Origin: Gordionus sp. m RMFG-2023
Lineage: Eukaryota > Nematomorpha > Gordioida > Chordodea > Parachordodidae
Assembly: GCF_954871325.1 (NCBI RefSeq)
Contig: NC_088777.1
Coordinates: 9,711,366-9,775,365, forward strand
Direction: 5' to 3'
Length of the DNA stretch: 64,000 nucleotides
Shown here in pieces: positions 35,256 through 48,834 of the stretch (position 1 is its first letter; every line of letters starts with the position of its first letter). The notes beneath the pieces are model-generated. The model was not told the DNA's origin. It saw nothing but the letters and a program-made list of their open reading frames with translations, and did not search any database. The position numbers and the translations under genes are program-made.

Positions 35256-37089
35256 GGAGCAAGTATTACGCTGGGAAAGTAGTCCCCTGAATTTCCTCCA
35301 TTTTTAGCAATTCCAGAATATTTAAATTTGGCAATATTTCAACCATCTTTTTCAACTGGTATTGGATGTTTGAATAGCTGTATATATAATTTTCATGAGA
35401 AACGCTCATATAGCCTCCCATCGACAATATAGTAACCTTTAAAACTCATAGCAGATTCATGATTTAAGAATCTAATAAAAATGTCAGGTATATAGATCTG
35501 TTGGTAACTCACCTGAGGAGACAAAGATGAAAATATAAAACCCAATTTTATAGAAATTTATAAAATTATTTTTTTCCCTATAGGTAGTACAAATAGAGTC
35601 CTAATGATTTTAAACAGATAAATAAGCCCAATTTATAATATATGCTATTAAGTTAGAAACAAACTGTATGTTATGAAACTTTATAAATTTTTTATTTTTA
35701 GTGAATTATATGTAAAAAAAACAAAAAGAATAAATTTTTTAGCCTATAATTTGTTAGAAAAACTTAAAAATGGTAAATTGAAATGGGTCAAGTAAAAATT
35801 TTATTTTATATTATATAAAAATTTTTAAATATAAAAAAAAATTTATAGCTAAAGGTATACGTTTAGTACCATTAAGATAGTCTTTGTTTTTCTTGAGCAC
35901 AAATGCTGTAAACAATGTGTTATAAATAATTTTTTAAACATAAATATTTATTTTTATGTTGATAAGTTTTTTTTATCTACTTTTTAACTATGTAATACCC
36001 GCCTATTCCATTTTATATACTCTCTTAAAATTTTGCAGTTCCTTTTTATAAGTTCTTTTTTATAGGCAAATGTTATGAATTAGCATTTATTATTCTTTAA
36101 TTTTTACATGTAGTATCAAAAAAAATATATGATGAATATAAAGGTATATATATATTTAAATCGTGTCATATATTGAAAATAAAATTATACAAAAATTTGT
36201 TGAAAATAGGAGACCCAATCGGTATATGTATATTGATTAAATAATATTTTTAATTTGTTGAAATCAAAAAAAAAAGTTATAGAAAAACTATTAGGTATGA
36301 ATTTTTTTGAAATTTGTTTTTATAATCATAAAATCCTAATTCAAATTTATTATCTCATTGTCATTCAGCCAATATTACCTTTTTATTTGCTTAATTAAAC
36401 AGAAAGATTATGGTTATAAAAATCGACCTATTTATAAGTTTTACTTCTAAAACGATTAATTTAAGAGAAATTTATTTTGTTTTCATAAAGTATAAATTCG
36501 ACAAAATTCTCATTTTTATTGTATAAATTTTCCTAATTTATTTCAATATGAAAAAAATCTTGAAAAATAATTTTTCTAGAAGAAAATTCTTGAAAATAAA
36601 AATTGAATATAAAGAAAATTTTCAAAATCCTTTTTTTTTAAAAAAAATGATAATATTAAAACCATGGACTGATAGGTATCACGTGCTTATATCCTGTATA
36701 TGTTTACCAGAACTAAATTAGGCTTAAATCTTTTATTCTTTTATTAAGCAAAAACAAACTTTTATAATTTTTATTAACCAAAACTAAAAATAAAAGAGAA
36801 AAAAGAAAATAATGAATTAAAAAAAAATGAATTAAATTATATATCAATATGCTTCCTTTTATAGAGAAATGACTCACAAACAAAATAATTATAAATTAAA
36901 AATACATTTTTTAAAAATTATAAATCCCAAAATCATGCTGAAGCATCTTAATTATTATTTAAAGTAAAACTATATAGAATAAAAATAACTCAAAAATTGC
37001 AATAAATAATGGCATAATCAAAAATCAACTTTTACAAATCTAAAAATATAATGTTAACGCGATAAAAATACATTAAATAAAAATATCTC
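35256..37089. other. A+T-rich stretch, nothing recognised
   Basis: I see no gene, terminal repeat or tandem array here. Confidence 0.4.
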
Positions 37090-38990
37090 ACAAAATGCAA
37101 TCATAATGACTTTACCAAAAAAATTCATCTTTACGGATAATATTTCCATTCACTTACTTCCCCCATTTAACCAATCCTTGAGACCCCAAACGTCTTTTAC
37201 ATCTCTGGGAATTCTTATTTTCCCATACTTCGCCAAGTTGTTGTTGTCAGTGAGCATCCTCGACCATCGTTTGTTCCAACATATTTCCATAATTACCATT
37301 CCTCCATCGTCTTCTTCTATGAGTAAGAACTTAAATAATTACCTTAATTTTTATTTATTTTATTGTAAAAATTTCCTGACTCCCAGTGGAAATCCCTTCC
37401 CATGCTGAAATGACTCCACCATCTCCAGTGACACACGTTCCAAATCCTCATCCACCTCCAAAACTCCACTATTTCCGCGACACATGCTGGAAATCATCCC
37501 CACTGGACATATTCCACCATCTCTGACAATCCTCATTACCACGCTGTAAATTCCATATATAGTAAAATACTCCTTCTAACCCCTGAAACACAGTCGCCAT
37601 CGTTTACTGAAATATCTGTGTAGACACACTCAAATCAAACGGCAACCTCCGGAAAGCGAACAACCCCTTTGGCGTAGTTATGGTCAACAATCTCTGTATC
37701 TCCTTCCTCACTCGTAATTGCAAATATGCATTCGAAAAATCCACTTTCGAAAAATATTTGCCCCCTTTCAAAATGGCCAATATTTCTTATATCCTGGGTA
37801 CAACGTTACCCGGAAATCCGCACACAGCCGCAACTTTTCATTGGTCTTCTTCACACAACAAAGCCGTCGTCCACTCGCTATACTCAACCGGGCTCATTAT
37901 GCCCTCCTTCACCCAACGCTCCAACTCCTCTTTTACCTCCGTCCTCCACTCAAAAGGAACTCGACGCACAGCACAATATTTCAACACACATCCATCTTTC
38001 AACCGAATAACCACCTCATAATCCTTCAAACAACCCAGTTCTTCACTAAAAATTTTATCATACTCCTTGGTCAATCCCTCTACTCCCTTTTGCACACATT
38101 CCAACTCCCCCACAGACTCTTCTGTTCTCCTCATTTCTCTTCCTTGTCCTTGTAACTTTTCACACTGTAATTCTCCATATCTACACTTCGAACTTGTGGT
38201 CCCACTACTTCCTTTTTCCCTATCAATCTTCCTTTTTCCGTTTTTTCCAATATTTGACTTTCTCTCAGACACGATCTTTCATTGTAAATCCTTTACTTTC
38301 TCCCTAAAATACGGATTCTTCCTCATTCACCTCTATACTCTCCCGGCCCTCCATCCTTTCATTCTCCTGGAAATTTCCCCATCCTCTTTGGATATCTTTA
38401 TAATGTCCTTTCTGATGTCTTCTTTGAAGGCCAAAAATATTCCCTATGGTGTAAATACTCTCCAAAAATAATATTCTGGCCCTACACTTGTAATCCAGCC
38501 CGCCCCCCCCCCATTATCGGTTTTACTCTCCAATCAATTATCCACAAATCTAACACTTTGCATCCTTCACTCCCTACATCACCTATCTGCACTCTTCCCA
38601 TCATCTCCATTTCAGATCTATCAAACTGTTTCACTCGAATTTTCTCCCTAATTATTGCACTATTCGGTCAGAGTCTCCTAAAATCTTCATATCCCATTAT
38701 CGAATTTGCCACTTTCCGTTACCTAGAATTTGTTAAGAGATTTGTTTGTAATCATATTTTTTTAGTCTCGCGACCTTGGGACCATTACACTCATATAGTC
38801 ATTTTTGAGCCCAATTTATGAGTACATCGCCGCTAACTTTTCTACATTTATCTCATCTTTTATCAAGTGTAATAGTTTTTATATTTTCAACGGTCAGGTA
38901 AATAAGTGCAAAAGCTTACTAAAAGGAAAGCCATGTCGAAAATTGTGTTCTTCTACAAAACACTAGTTCTCCGTGTGGCCTCTTTTTGTT
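37090..38990 (-). mobile_element. Ty3/gypsy retrotransposon fossil, old
   Basis: On the minus strand, a GC-richer block contains in order a gag zinc-knuckle-like segment (near 38975), a protease-like segment (near 38700) and reverse transcriptase. The last is identified by the N-terminal block VPFEWRTEVKEELERWVKEG, by SEWTTAL, and by a FSNAYLQLRV segment near 37730. No LTRs were found. It is broken, probably at more than five places, and is much older than the element at 2.3-5.9 kb. Confidence 0.75.
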
Positions 38991-39300
38991 ATTATTGTTT
39001 TTATTATTCATGATTTTATGTAAATCATATGATATACCCTTTATTATATTTTTAAATACATTATCTATAAGAGAATGTTTTTTGTTTCGCATTTACTCAA
39101 TGAAATGGGTATTTCAGTTAGAATAATATATAACGTCTAAAAATGACGATTCCAAATCAGATTCAAATAATCAGTTATATTATTTGATACACTCATTGAA
39201 AATATAAGCCATTCTAGTGACTAACGCAACACTTTAGGGCCCATTATTTTATTTGCATCTTGTTTTCTATCACCTATTTGCCTAACAAAAAATATATAAA
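38991..39300. other. A+T-rich spacer
   Basis: I see nothing recognisable here. Confidence 0.35.
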
Positions 39301-39431
39301 AAATGATCGTTAATGTTATATATTTAAAATATATAACAATATATATTTCGTCACACATTACACTATTTTTTCCTATTTCAAGCGATCTTTCCATGTTATA
39401 TATTTAAAATATATTACATTAACGATCATTT
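39301..39431. repeat. Inverted repeat, 38-bp arms
   Basis: Arms AAATGATCGTTAATGT(T/A)... at 39301-39338 and its complement at 39394-39431 differ at only a few positions and enclose about 55 bp. The whole unit of about 131 bp can form a long hairpin. It may be a very short MITE; no target duplication was recognised. Confidence 0.6.
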
Positions 39432-41289
39432 TAAGCTCGCATTTAAAATTTAGGGCCAAATTCAAATTTCAATACTCTAAAAAAACGTTATTATTACGAT
39501 TTTTTTTAATAATTAAAAACATAGTTTTATTTATTTTATTTTACACCAAAGTTTTTTTTAAAATATTTCACTATTATAACACAATATTCTTATGATTATA
39601 AAAATCGATCTAATTAAAGGTATAGGTTTTATATTAATTTTACCTCACTTTTCCAACACAATTAATTTTGAAAAAAATAATTTATTTTTCATAAGATATA
39701 AATTCCCAATAATTGTTTTTTTAATTGTTAATTTTTACAAATTTAATTTAATCATTAAAAAAAAATCTTGGGAAATAATTTAGTTGGGGATAAGGGGCAT
39801 TCGGATTCGTCGAAATCTTGGTCATAAGTCAAGAACATAAAAAAGATAATAACAACAAAAAATTATTATTTGACACAAAAAAAGTAAATAAAATTACTAA
39901 AAGAACTATACAAAGCAATGGTTTGTAATAACAATGATAAAAAATATCATTGAGACAAGTGTCACATAAAAAAATCTTGAGTATACAAAAAAAATATTTC
40001 TATTTTACAAACCAATGTCTTGTAAATGTCAGTTTCTATTTCACATTTACAACAATTACACTATAATTATATGAAATACGTTAATATAATATAGAATCGG
40101 TAAACGGTACCTTAATATTATCTTTGGGTAAATAATTTTTGATAATTTAATTGATTAATTACTTTAGAAATTTATTTAACAAGTCTCAATATTAAAATCA
40201 TTTAGAATTTTTCCATAAAATCATTAACTGTAATATAAGAATATTATTGCAAATACAATTCTTTATTTAGACAACAAAATGATTCGTGAACCTGGTATAA
40301 TATTACATAATTTATCCTTAAATAATTGGATAATATTATTTTAGTGTCTAGTAATATTGCAATTATATCCCATGAAGGTTGAAAAATATATTTATAAATT
40401 AAAATTTATTTTTTATAAAAAATAAATAATTTTAGAGACCCAACTATATTATGTTCTTCAATATAATGGTACAGAAATAAATTTAACAAAAAAATTTACA
40501 TGAAAAATTTCAATTGTATTTGGGTAATTACTATATTTTTATCCATTATCCAAATATACTCAGAATACAATTAGTTATATAGTTATTTAAAATAATAATG
40601 ATTAAATAATTATAAAAGAAATATATTTTAACTGCACTTAATTGTTAAAATTAAATTTTGATAAAATTTGTATAATTGAACGATTTTAAGAACTTATATT
40701 TTTTGATATAATTGTCAAAACTTAATAATTTTTCAATATCCAAAATTTGGATTAGGCCTAGGTAAACATGAAATCTATCCATTTTTTAGATTTTAAATAT
40801 AGAGCGACCATAATAATAAACACAGTCTATAAATATCCGAAATAATATTACACTTATTGACTAATATATATTTATAATTAATGTATTCGATAAAGGATCC
40901 AATGTTGATGATATACAAGAAATATAATTAATTATTGAATCATTTTATTATTGATTAATTATCTTATGCCGAATATTAAAAATTTGCTTTATATTGTTAA
41001 TATTGGGGTTCACTAATTAATCATTATAGTCAATACAAACTTAAATTGATTTAGCTATGTTATCAGTAAAAATAAATTGCATCAAAGTTATCACACAAAA
41101 ATAAAATATTAGATCTTATTGTTTATTTCATAAAATTAATAAACATCTATATTTCATTTCTATCATCTTCAACAAATACAAATAGTTTATTATTTGTTAT
41201 TTAATACAGTATGATAGAGCTAATGACATATTATAATACGTAGACTGACGATACATTCATAATAATGCATTTTAAAGTTGAATGCAAAT
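39432..41289. other. A+T-rich stretch, nothing recognised
   Basis: Short open stretches are low-complexity and not convincing as genes. Confidence 0.4.
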
Positions 41290-41488
41290 CAGCTGGACCC
41301 GCCATTTTGGTACCCATATAGTTTATTCTCATGTTAAAAACTACTATAAAATTGATAACTTGCTTCCTTATTATCTCGATTATCAGGCAATTCCTTAACA
41401 AAGTTTACGTCAGACATAGGAATAAATTGGCCTCTCGTTTAAAATTTCTAATAATTTTATGGGTAACCAAAAATGCCATCCCCAGCTG
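41290..41488. repeat. Inverted repeat with CAGCTGG ends
   Basis: The 28-30 bp arms, CAGCTGGACCCGCCATTTTG at 41290 and CAGCTGGGGATGGCATTTTT on the opposite strand ending at 41488, enclose about 140 bp. Both arms continue as (G)GT(T)ACCCAT. A further GGGTACCATAAAAATG occurs at 41644. It is possibly a small non-autonomous DNA transposon; the family is unknown. Confidence 0.5.
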
Positions 41489-42149
41489 TTTTTCATTGAT
41501 GTACACTTTTAATGAATGCATCGTCAGTTTAGATATTATATGTCATTGGATAGAGCCTATCTTACTTTTTAATCATCATAAACATATTTAATAGGCTAGA
41601 TAGATATCTTGTTCTTTTATAAAAATTTTGAAATAAAATAGGGTGGGTACCATAAAAATGAAGTATTATGTTTTAATTTATTTGATAGTGTGTATATATT
41701 ACAAATAAACGGTTCATGTTTTAACTCTTCATAGAGTGTTTGGAAAAGTTACATTTTGTTGTCAATGAATCAATATATGTACCATTAAATTTGGATGCAC
41801 AATATTTAAATATTGTTATTTTATTGTGGAATATTTGTAACACAAACAGACGGGAAATTGAACTTTCTGCGAACGAAACTATAAAAGTAATTATGAAACA
41901 CAAACGTTTATTTCCTCACATGAGGACAGTTCTTGTAAAACCGCATAAGAAAATACATATAAAATGTAATAAATTTATCACATAATTTCAAATATAATAC
42001 CTAAGATGGATCATAAATATTAGTTTTCTTTTAATTAAACATTGCCATAGATCTTTATAAGAGAATAAAAGGGGATTCTTAAAGAAAATTTATATCACCA
42101 CACAGTATAAATTTAAATTATAATATTAAAAAGAATTATATAAATATTC
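41489..42149. other. Unassigned open stretch and spacer
   Basis: On the plus strand 41740-41985 is open for 81 codons (begins MEKLHFVVNESIYVPLNL, contains RREIELSANETIKVIMKHK). It looks less random than its neighbours, but I recognise no domain, and there are no convincing splice sites. It may be a transposon remnant. Confidence 0.25.
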
Positions 42150-42357
42150 ATTAGTGTACCGAGGAATTTGTGGGGGGAGGGGGCACTATTAGGTGGGTTT
42201 TCCTCAAAAAAAATTGGTGGAGGTTTTAGTTCCACTTATTGTAGTATCTCAACTTAGAAGGGAAGGGAATGTGTAGGGAGTAATTTTTATTAGCTTAAAA
42301 GGATATTCACGAGAACAGGCAAATTTGCGATGCCTTGCCCCCTTGGATACTCGCCTG
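42150..42357. repeat. Short hAT-like fragment with G-rich and C-rich ends
   Basis: It begins near TTAGTGTACCGAGG with G runs and ends with the complement of CAGGCGAGTATCCAAGG. The right-hand part (CAGGC(C)AAATTTGCGATG) also occurs at 54728. This suggests a family of small elements; no target duplication is clear. Confidence 0.4.
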
Positions 42358-44961
42358 AAAATAGAGGTAATTTGAATATATTTGACAAAGATAATTAATA
42401 TCATCTGTCAATGAAGTTTCTAAAAAAAAATACCTCTCCATTCATGAATATTTTGAAAACGGAAGCGGAATATAAATTTATTTCGGTTTTCTACTACAAG
42501 GTAATGAATGATATTATATGATTTGTAAATAAATACATAAAAATAAAAGAATTTTCTAAAAAATATAAATATCGAATGGAAAAGTACAAGGTCGTATATA
42601 TCAAAAAAATGTTTATTTATTGTTCCGAGGATCAGTGAAAAAAACATAGAAGATCAGATTTGTGAATTTTATTTAATTAATATAATAATAAATCTTCAAT
42701 TGAAATTTTAAAAATTTTCTAAACTTGGTTCTTTGTATAAAATATTTAAATAAATAGAGGCTATTATTTTTTTTGACAGAAAATTAAATAAAGTGGACAG
42801 TAATTTATTAATAAATAATGAATGTTTGGGGAAGTATTTATATATTGTGGAGTAAAAAAATAGAAAATATTCATTTATTAAAGCCCAATTAGTTTTAATT
42901 ACAAATTATCATTTTATTTAATATAAATCAATCTAAACTTTAAGTAATCATGAACTTAGTTTTCACTCTTAATTTTTTCATACGAATGTTTAATTTGTTT
43001 CTAAATTCACAATAATGTAATTGAAATGAAATGCAGCTCAATGTAGAGGTGTATTATGGTAAACGGGATGCTTTAGGTTTTCTTGATTTGGAAATTTGCT
43101 TATTTTCGTAAATTTTATCTTAAGCCAATTAATAATGTCTCCCTACACTCCTCCCCACCCTCCCCCCCCCACCCCTAAATATTTTTTTATCCCTAAAAAA
43201 TTTATAATATAATTACTTATAAAGAACAATTTAAAGGTAAAATCAAAGTATGCAACAATTCTAAAAATTGTTATATAAAGAACAAATATTTCAGTACAAC
43301 ATAAGACGGATTTTAATTTAAGGATATATCATATATTGCATTATAAAAATTTCATGTAAACTTAAATTTTTTTTATATTACTTGATTAAAAATGGTATAC
43401 TGAGTAAAAAAAAATTCCGTCACATAGTTTAATATTTTATGGACAAAAAATATTAGTCTCATATTAAAATCCAGAATCATATAAATTCCGGCCTCACCTA
43501 CTCCAAAAATGGGAAGCAAGCAATAATTAAGGTAACTAATTTAAATCTCGGGAAAAATATGAGATAAATATGTTTGAGGAGCATTTATAGTTCCTATATA
43601 TTAGTGTACAATGAATTTATAATAAAATATTTTACAAAAATCAGTATAGACATTTCAGCGGATTCGATCAAATTTGGAATTTTAAAAATTTATTTCAAAC
43701 CAGATCGTACCTAGAAAAAAAATTAATTTTGTTTTCCTAATGTTTTTATGAATTTGCGAAAACAACTATAAAATCGTTTATTATTATTAAAAGAATTGGA
43801 TAGAATTCTACTCATTCCTAAGGTAGTATACATCTAAGTGTTCTGTGAAGAGGTCTAACCCTTTATACGAATAAACCTGAATGATCTTAAGCTATTATTG
43901 AACATTCCGGTATTAGCTATCCAATCTCATTTATCAGAGATGCGATTTGAGCCTTCTTGCCCTTTCCCCCGAGAAATTTCATTTGTTTACAGTTTCTTTT
44001 TCTGATCTACAGATCTTAGCTCTAAGCATATGTTCCTTTGTAACCATAGATCATATTTTCTTAAATAGACATGGCATTTGCACCATCATACTCCTGGCTT
44101 ATTATATTTGAAGAATTAATCTTTAAATCATTAAGTTGTTTTAAATGCAATTCTTTCAGCAGGAAGAATTTCTAAATAAATTATTTCTATGCTGAGAAAT
44201 TAATCAAATCAAATATTAATTTTAAATAATATCGATTTAGCCCATGTTAATAGCTCACCCAAATTGTCGATTTCTGTGTCCTTTTTATATTACGATTCTT
44301 ATAAAATCATATTGAATTTAAATGACCTTTAAAGTTCATTTTTTAACAGCCATATTTTTCTGTATTTTATTATTTTTTCATTTAGATTTAATGGTTATTG
44401 ACGAATAAAAATTTAATAACTAATATTTTTTTAGATTTAGGCCCGGAAATATTTTTGAAGGCCATTTCCGGGGCCCAATTATATTTAGTGGCAGAAATTT
44501 TTGGGGTGGTGGCTTCCCCTTTTTATATCTACTGCCCTAATCCTCTCTAAGATTAAATGAATCGAAGACGCTTTTAAGACATCATGAAGTATAAATAATT
44601 CAGTGGCCTTATGTGAGGATATCAAAGTTAAATCGATATTTTGAAAAAATTAACATTCATAAAAAAATTATATTACCGTAAAATATTCTTGATGCGCAAA
44701 AATCGTAAATCGTTTGAATTTTGTCATTTTTGGATTAAAAGAATATCCTTAAACCCCAAGATTTCAAGACATTTCTTCCCAAAAAGATTGACATAATTAA
44801 ATAACTATTAAATTTAAAAAGTTGTATAAGATGAACATCAAATATATGCCGCTATTGAGGCACCAGCTCTTCCCATTCTCGTTCCTACCTAGTCCATCTC
44901 TAATTATATATATCACTAATTATCTCTATAACCTGATCAATACCCAAAACACCAAACCATG
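42358..44961. other. A+T-rich stretch with minor repeat traces
   Basis: At 43140-43270 there is a short match to the CATAGG-type MITE (CCCTACACTCCTCC followed by C runs). At 44430-44540 GGCCCGGAAATATTTTTG and GGGGTGGTGGCTTCCCC look like hAT-type ends without a bounded element. No gene is seen. Confidence 0.3.
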
Positions 44962-44969
44962 GTTGACAC

Positions 44970-46052
44970 TAGAGGTGGGAGCGGGCCTAATTTTTTATTC
45001 ACGGCCCGCCCGCTCACGGTGGCATTAAAAAATATTCACGCTTACCACACTAAAAAATTTTCGACCCGACCCGCCCCACGAAAGGCAATATTTAGATTCA
45101 CGCCCGAAAATTCATGGTGTTTTTAAATTTTTCAAAACTTTAATGGTATAATATTTTACACTTTTTTGAATTTATTCTACATAATCCATAATAACAAAAA
45201 ATAAATACATATTATAAATCCAAATTTTTACTTAGAAAAAGCAGAATGTCTATTTTTTTTTATTTCAATTGTGTACGCCTTTCCTCTAATAGGCGATTGG
45301 CTTCAGAAAATAACCTTTCACTAGAAGCCGAATTTGCCAGGGCTGACAAAATTTTACTCTCTAATTTTCTTAAAAAAGGAAATAAATTTTCCTCCTTCCA
45401 AAACTTCAAAATATTGACATTATTATTTGTTTTATGGGATGAATCTTTTAAATTCACACAACTTTCATCGGTAGAAATATGTTTCATTTAGAATATATGG
45501 TTTTTTATGAATGTAGGATGAATTAGGAAAGTTATAAATGACAGTTGGCATTGACTTATGCATATCATCTAATTTTATATCATTTCACATTTTTAAGATT
45601 GTTTTGTAATTAACTTCCTTTTCTTCGTCTATTTAAAACTTAAGGCTTTTGAAATTAGGATCTAGAATTAAGCCTACCTTAAGTGCTTGAGAATAAATTT
45701 TAAAGTTTAAGTAAAAAATCTCGCGACAAAACACCTAAACATAAAAAGAAAATAGAACTAGGAGCGTGACACCAGATGTTGTTTATAAAATGCCTGAATA
45801 TTTTATGTTCAAAACTTTTTCTTTTTTAAAAAAGAACCAAATTAAATTAGAAAATATGTATTATAATCATAAAATTGCAAATTTATATTTATAAAAAAAA
45901 ATTAAAATTTCCGTGATTCACGGTTCATGTTCACGCCCGGGAAAAATTTTGGGAAGGCCCGTAACGCCTAATAATTTAAAATTTATTCCACTCACGTCGT
46001 GACCCACCGTGACACGATGGGTCACGCGTAATTTCAAGCGCGCCCACCTCTA
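44970..46052 (-). mobile_element. hAT element with transposase tail
   Basis: A 1,083-bp element with ends TAGAGGTGGGAGCG and the complement of TAGAGGTGGGCGCG. A perfect 8-bp target duplication GTTGACAC lies at 44962-44969 and 46053-46060. It carries the final part of a hAT transposase on the minus strand and repeated GC-rich modules (CACGGCCCGCCCG, CGACCCGACCCGCC) near its left end and (GTGACCCACCGTGAC) near its right end. The 5' part of the transposase is missing, so it is an internally shortened copy. Confidence 0.93.
45260..45487 (-). pseudogene. hAT transposase dimerisation domain
   Basis: This is the C-terminal end of a hAT transposase inside the element at 44970-46052. It reads ILKFWKEENLFPFLRKL, then ILSALANSASSERLFSEANR and LLEERRTQL. 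This corresponds to the hAT dimerisation motif (FW......P.L..LA...L..PAsSA.sERlFS.a......R..L). A frame of 75 codons is intact, but the catalytic region is absent. Confidence 0.9.
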
Positions 46053-46060
46053 GTTGACAC

Positions 46061-48834
46061 TATCATTTAGCATTTTTACTTTCCTTAAAGTCATACAGAA
46101 TTTTCTATTCAAACTCTGTTGTATTTCCTATATATTATGCTTCTCAGAAATTATCTTTCTTTTAACAAATGTTTTCATAGATTCTTTTCACCGTCTATTC
46201 TTATATTTATAAGCATTCAAATAAATCTATCTTTCATAAAACGTGATAAAAAAAAATTACACAAATTTTAGATCCTAAAATATTGTTGTAATATTGTGTT
46301 ACATTTAAATTGTATATCTACCTACCTAACTAAATATATTTTATCATGATCGGTTTGTATGCAATATGTATATTCTATGGTGTTTTTCGAGGGAAATTAA
46401 TATTCCAACAGTTGTTATTATTATCTAAAATTTTTAAAAAATAATGTTATTGATCTCTAAAATATGATATAATATTTTTGTCTGCTAAAATAAGAATGGT
46501 CGTTTTTTAAAATATTTTAACGGAGTAGGCTAAAAGAAAATATTCAGACAGATAATCGTTATTTAATCTTAATCGAATATGGCTCAAAATATTCAACACT
46601 AAAACTCTTAATATTTCGTGACGATAAATAAGAAAAAAATACTGACGCGGTTTTACTATGAGAAATTTGGCATATTTAAAAAATATATACAAGACATGTT
46701 GGGTATTTGGGGAATGTATTTACGAAGGGAGGTGGATTTATAATGGGAAATGTATTTTTAAGCAATAGAATACCCAGACTGAAATAACTAGAGCTAGAAG
46801 AACTAAACAGGACTCGCTCATAAGTTTGCTGGATAATGAAAGAAATATCATGTAAGAGCTTTGGTGGTAAAATATCTGAGATAATTTTTATTTCATTCCT
46901 CCCGTTATTCCTGAGTTTGTCTATTAATCTAAAGAATAAATATGTATATACATATCTACCAATATTTAATATTGTAACTGGTTTAGTTCCAGGAGAATAT
47001 TATATCAAATTATTCTAGTTATTTTTTTACAAAAAAATAACCTACGTGTTACTTTAATGGTATTTAGCTTCACGTTTTAAGAAATGATTTGGTATTGGAG
47101 AGAAATCCTAAGGAGGGGCAATGCAGGAGGGCGCGTCTATTGTTGTATCATAGAACCTTATGATTTATTTAAATAAAAACGGTTAAATCTACGCAATTGA
47201 TATTACACATTTTTATAAATCATCAACAAAAATAAATTAGATATATACAAATTAGTTATATATATAGGTTTTGACTTATATTGATATATCAAATATTTAT
47301 AGATTATTTGCAATAGAACAAAGATTAAATGTCATATCTCCTAAACTTAAGCTCGGCCCAACTAAAAAAAATTTCATAATCATTTTCGCTTTTTAAAATT
47401 TAAAATTTTTTTAACATTATAACTTTATAAATCTACCATTAGGCTATATAAAAAAATTTAATGAAGCTTCTAGCTCAATTATATCCAAAGATACCAAAAG
47501 TTAAAGGGAGTACATTTTGCCTAAAATGTCATATTTCTTTGAGGTCCATATCTCAGCCACTGTTTGGGGTTGGAGGCTAAATTTGTATTTCTTTCTTAGT
47601 TATAATATATATAAACTCTTGCAAAAATTTTAGAAAAATCCGAAGGGATTGTGTTAAAAATCATGTTTTACTTGTTGATTTGTCATGGAATTAACCCATA
47701 TGTTTGTTATGCTCAATGGCATTAATATATTATCATTTGTTATGTTACAATTCGTTATTTCCTATTTAAATTTTATATCAAAATAAATAAATCTAAATTA
47801 TTTTTAATTTTATAAGTTTTTCACACTGAAAACGAACCTGAGATAAAAATTTAATCAGAATGCTATTATAAATTTGTTCAAAAATAACCTGAATAGAAAC
47901 AAAAATAACCTGAATAGAAACAAAGGCGTTTTAAAAGTTTAAAATGAGAACCGAAAAGGAAATGTATCTGTTATAAATTACGGTTCGACACCCCACTTTT
48001 TATAAATATAAATACTCCTTTTAAAAATAATATTAAATTTTTATATCCTTCAGGGTTTACAATTTTACCGTTTTCATATTTATAATTTTCAAAAGTTCAA
48101 ATAATAAAAATAAATGATTGGATCAGACCTTGGAAGAAGAAAAACTAGTATTAGATTTGTCAGAAATTTTTTCCTTGGATCATGTAGAAATTTAAAAATA
48201 AAAGGTCTAGTACGAGACTCTATTATTTACCATGCCCGCAAGCACTGGTTCGGCTGCAGATCAATCTATTTCTGGAAAAAAGTGTCTAACTAAAATATCG
48301 CTGTTCTTAAGTTTAATAAATATATCTAAAACAAATTATTCGTGAAAAATTATTAGATTCAATAATCATGTGAAATCATTTTCTACCTATTATTCGATCG
48401 AATTATTAGGTATCATATCAATTGAAATAATTTGTGTTTCATTCCTAAATATTAAACATGTTCCTTATGGAACTTATATTTTTCTAAAATTATTATATTT
48501 TAATAGTTTATTTTTTAAATATTTTTAAAGAATTTAATTTTCGAATCTAATATTTGACAAACCAAATAGAATGTTTTTATTAGTATGAGTATAAAATTAT
48601 CCAATTCAAAAATATGAATCGAATATGTATAATGCAAATATTCAATTCGTATTTATGTAAGTATATACAAGTAGTCAAAAAACTAGCTTTAAATATAAAT
48701 ATTATTTAGCAATTCATATTTAAAAATTAAATTTTAAAAAAGAATTCATCTCTCATGTTTCATTAAGTTTACAATATCAGTTCATCAAATTTATGATAAA
48801 TTTAAAACAAACAAAAAATATATAATAATCTTTG
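46061..48834. other. A+T-rich stretch, one short tandem repeat
   Basis: At 47881-47922 a 21-bp unit (AAAATAACCTGAATAGAAAC) occurs twice. At 47320-47680 the less A+T-rich text has related phrases GTCATATCTCC and GTCATATTTC about 160 bp apart, possibly an old repeat. No gene is seen; the 3' end of the STN1 gene lies just to the right. Confidence 0.35.

Noticed and set aside
37106-38471. Several plus-strand open frames of 80-145 codons
   Set aside because: They overlap the decayed gypsy region on the opposite strand and carry no domain; the GC-rich composition alone keeps the frames open.
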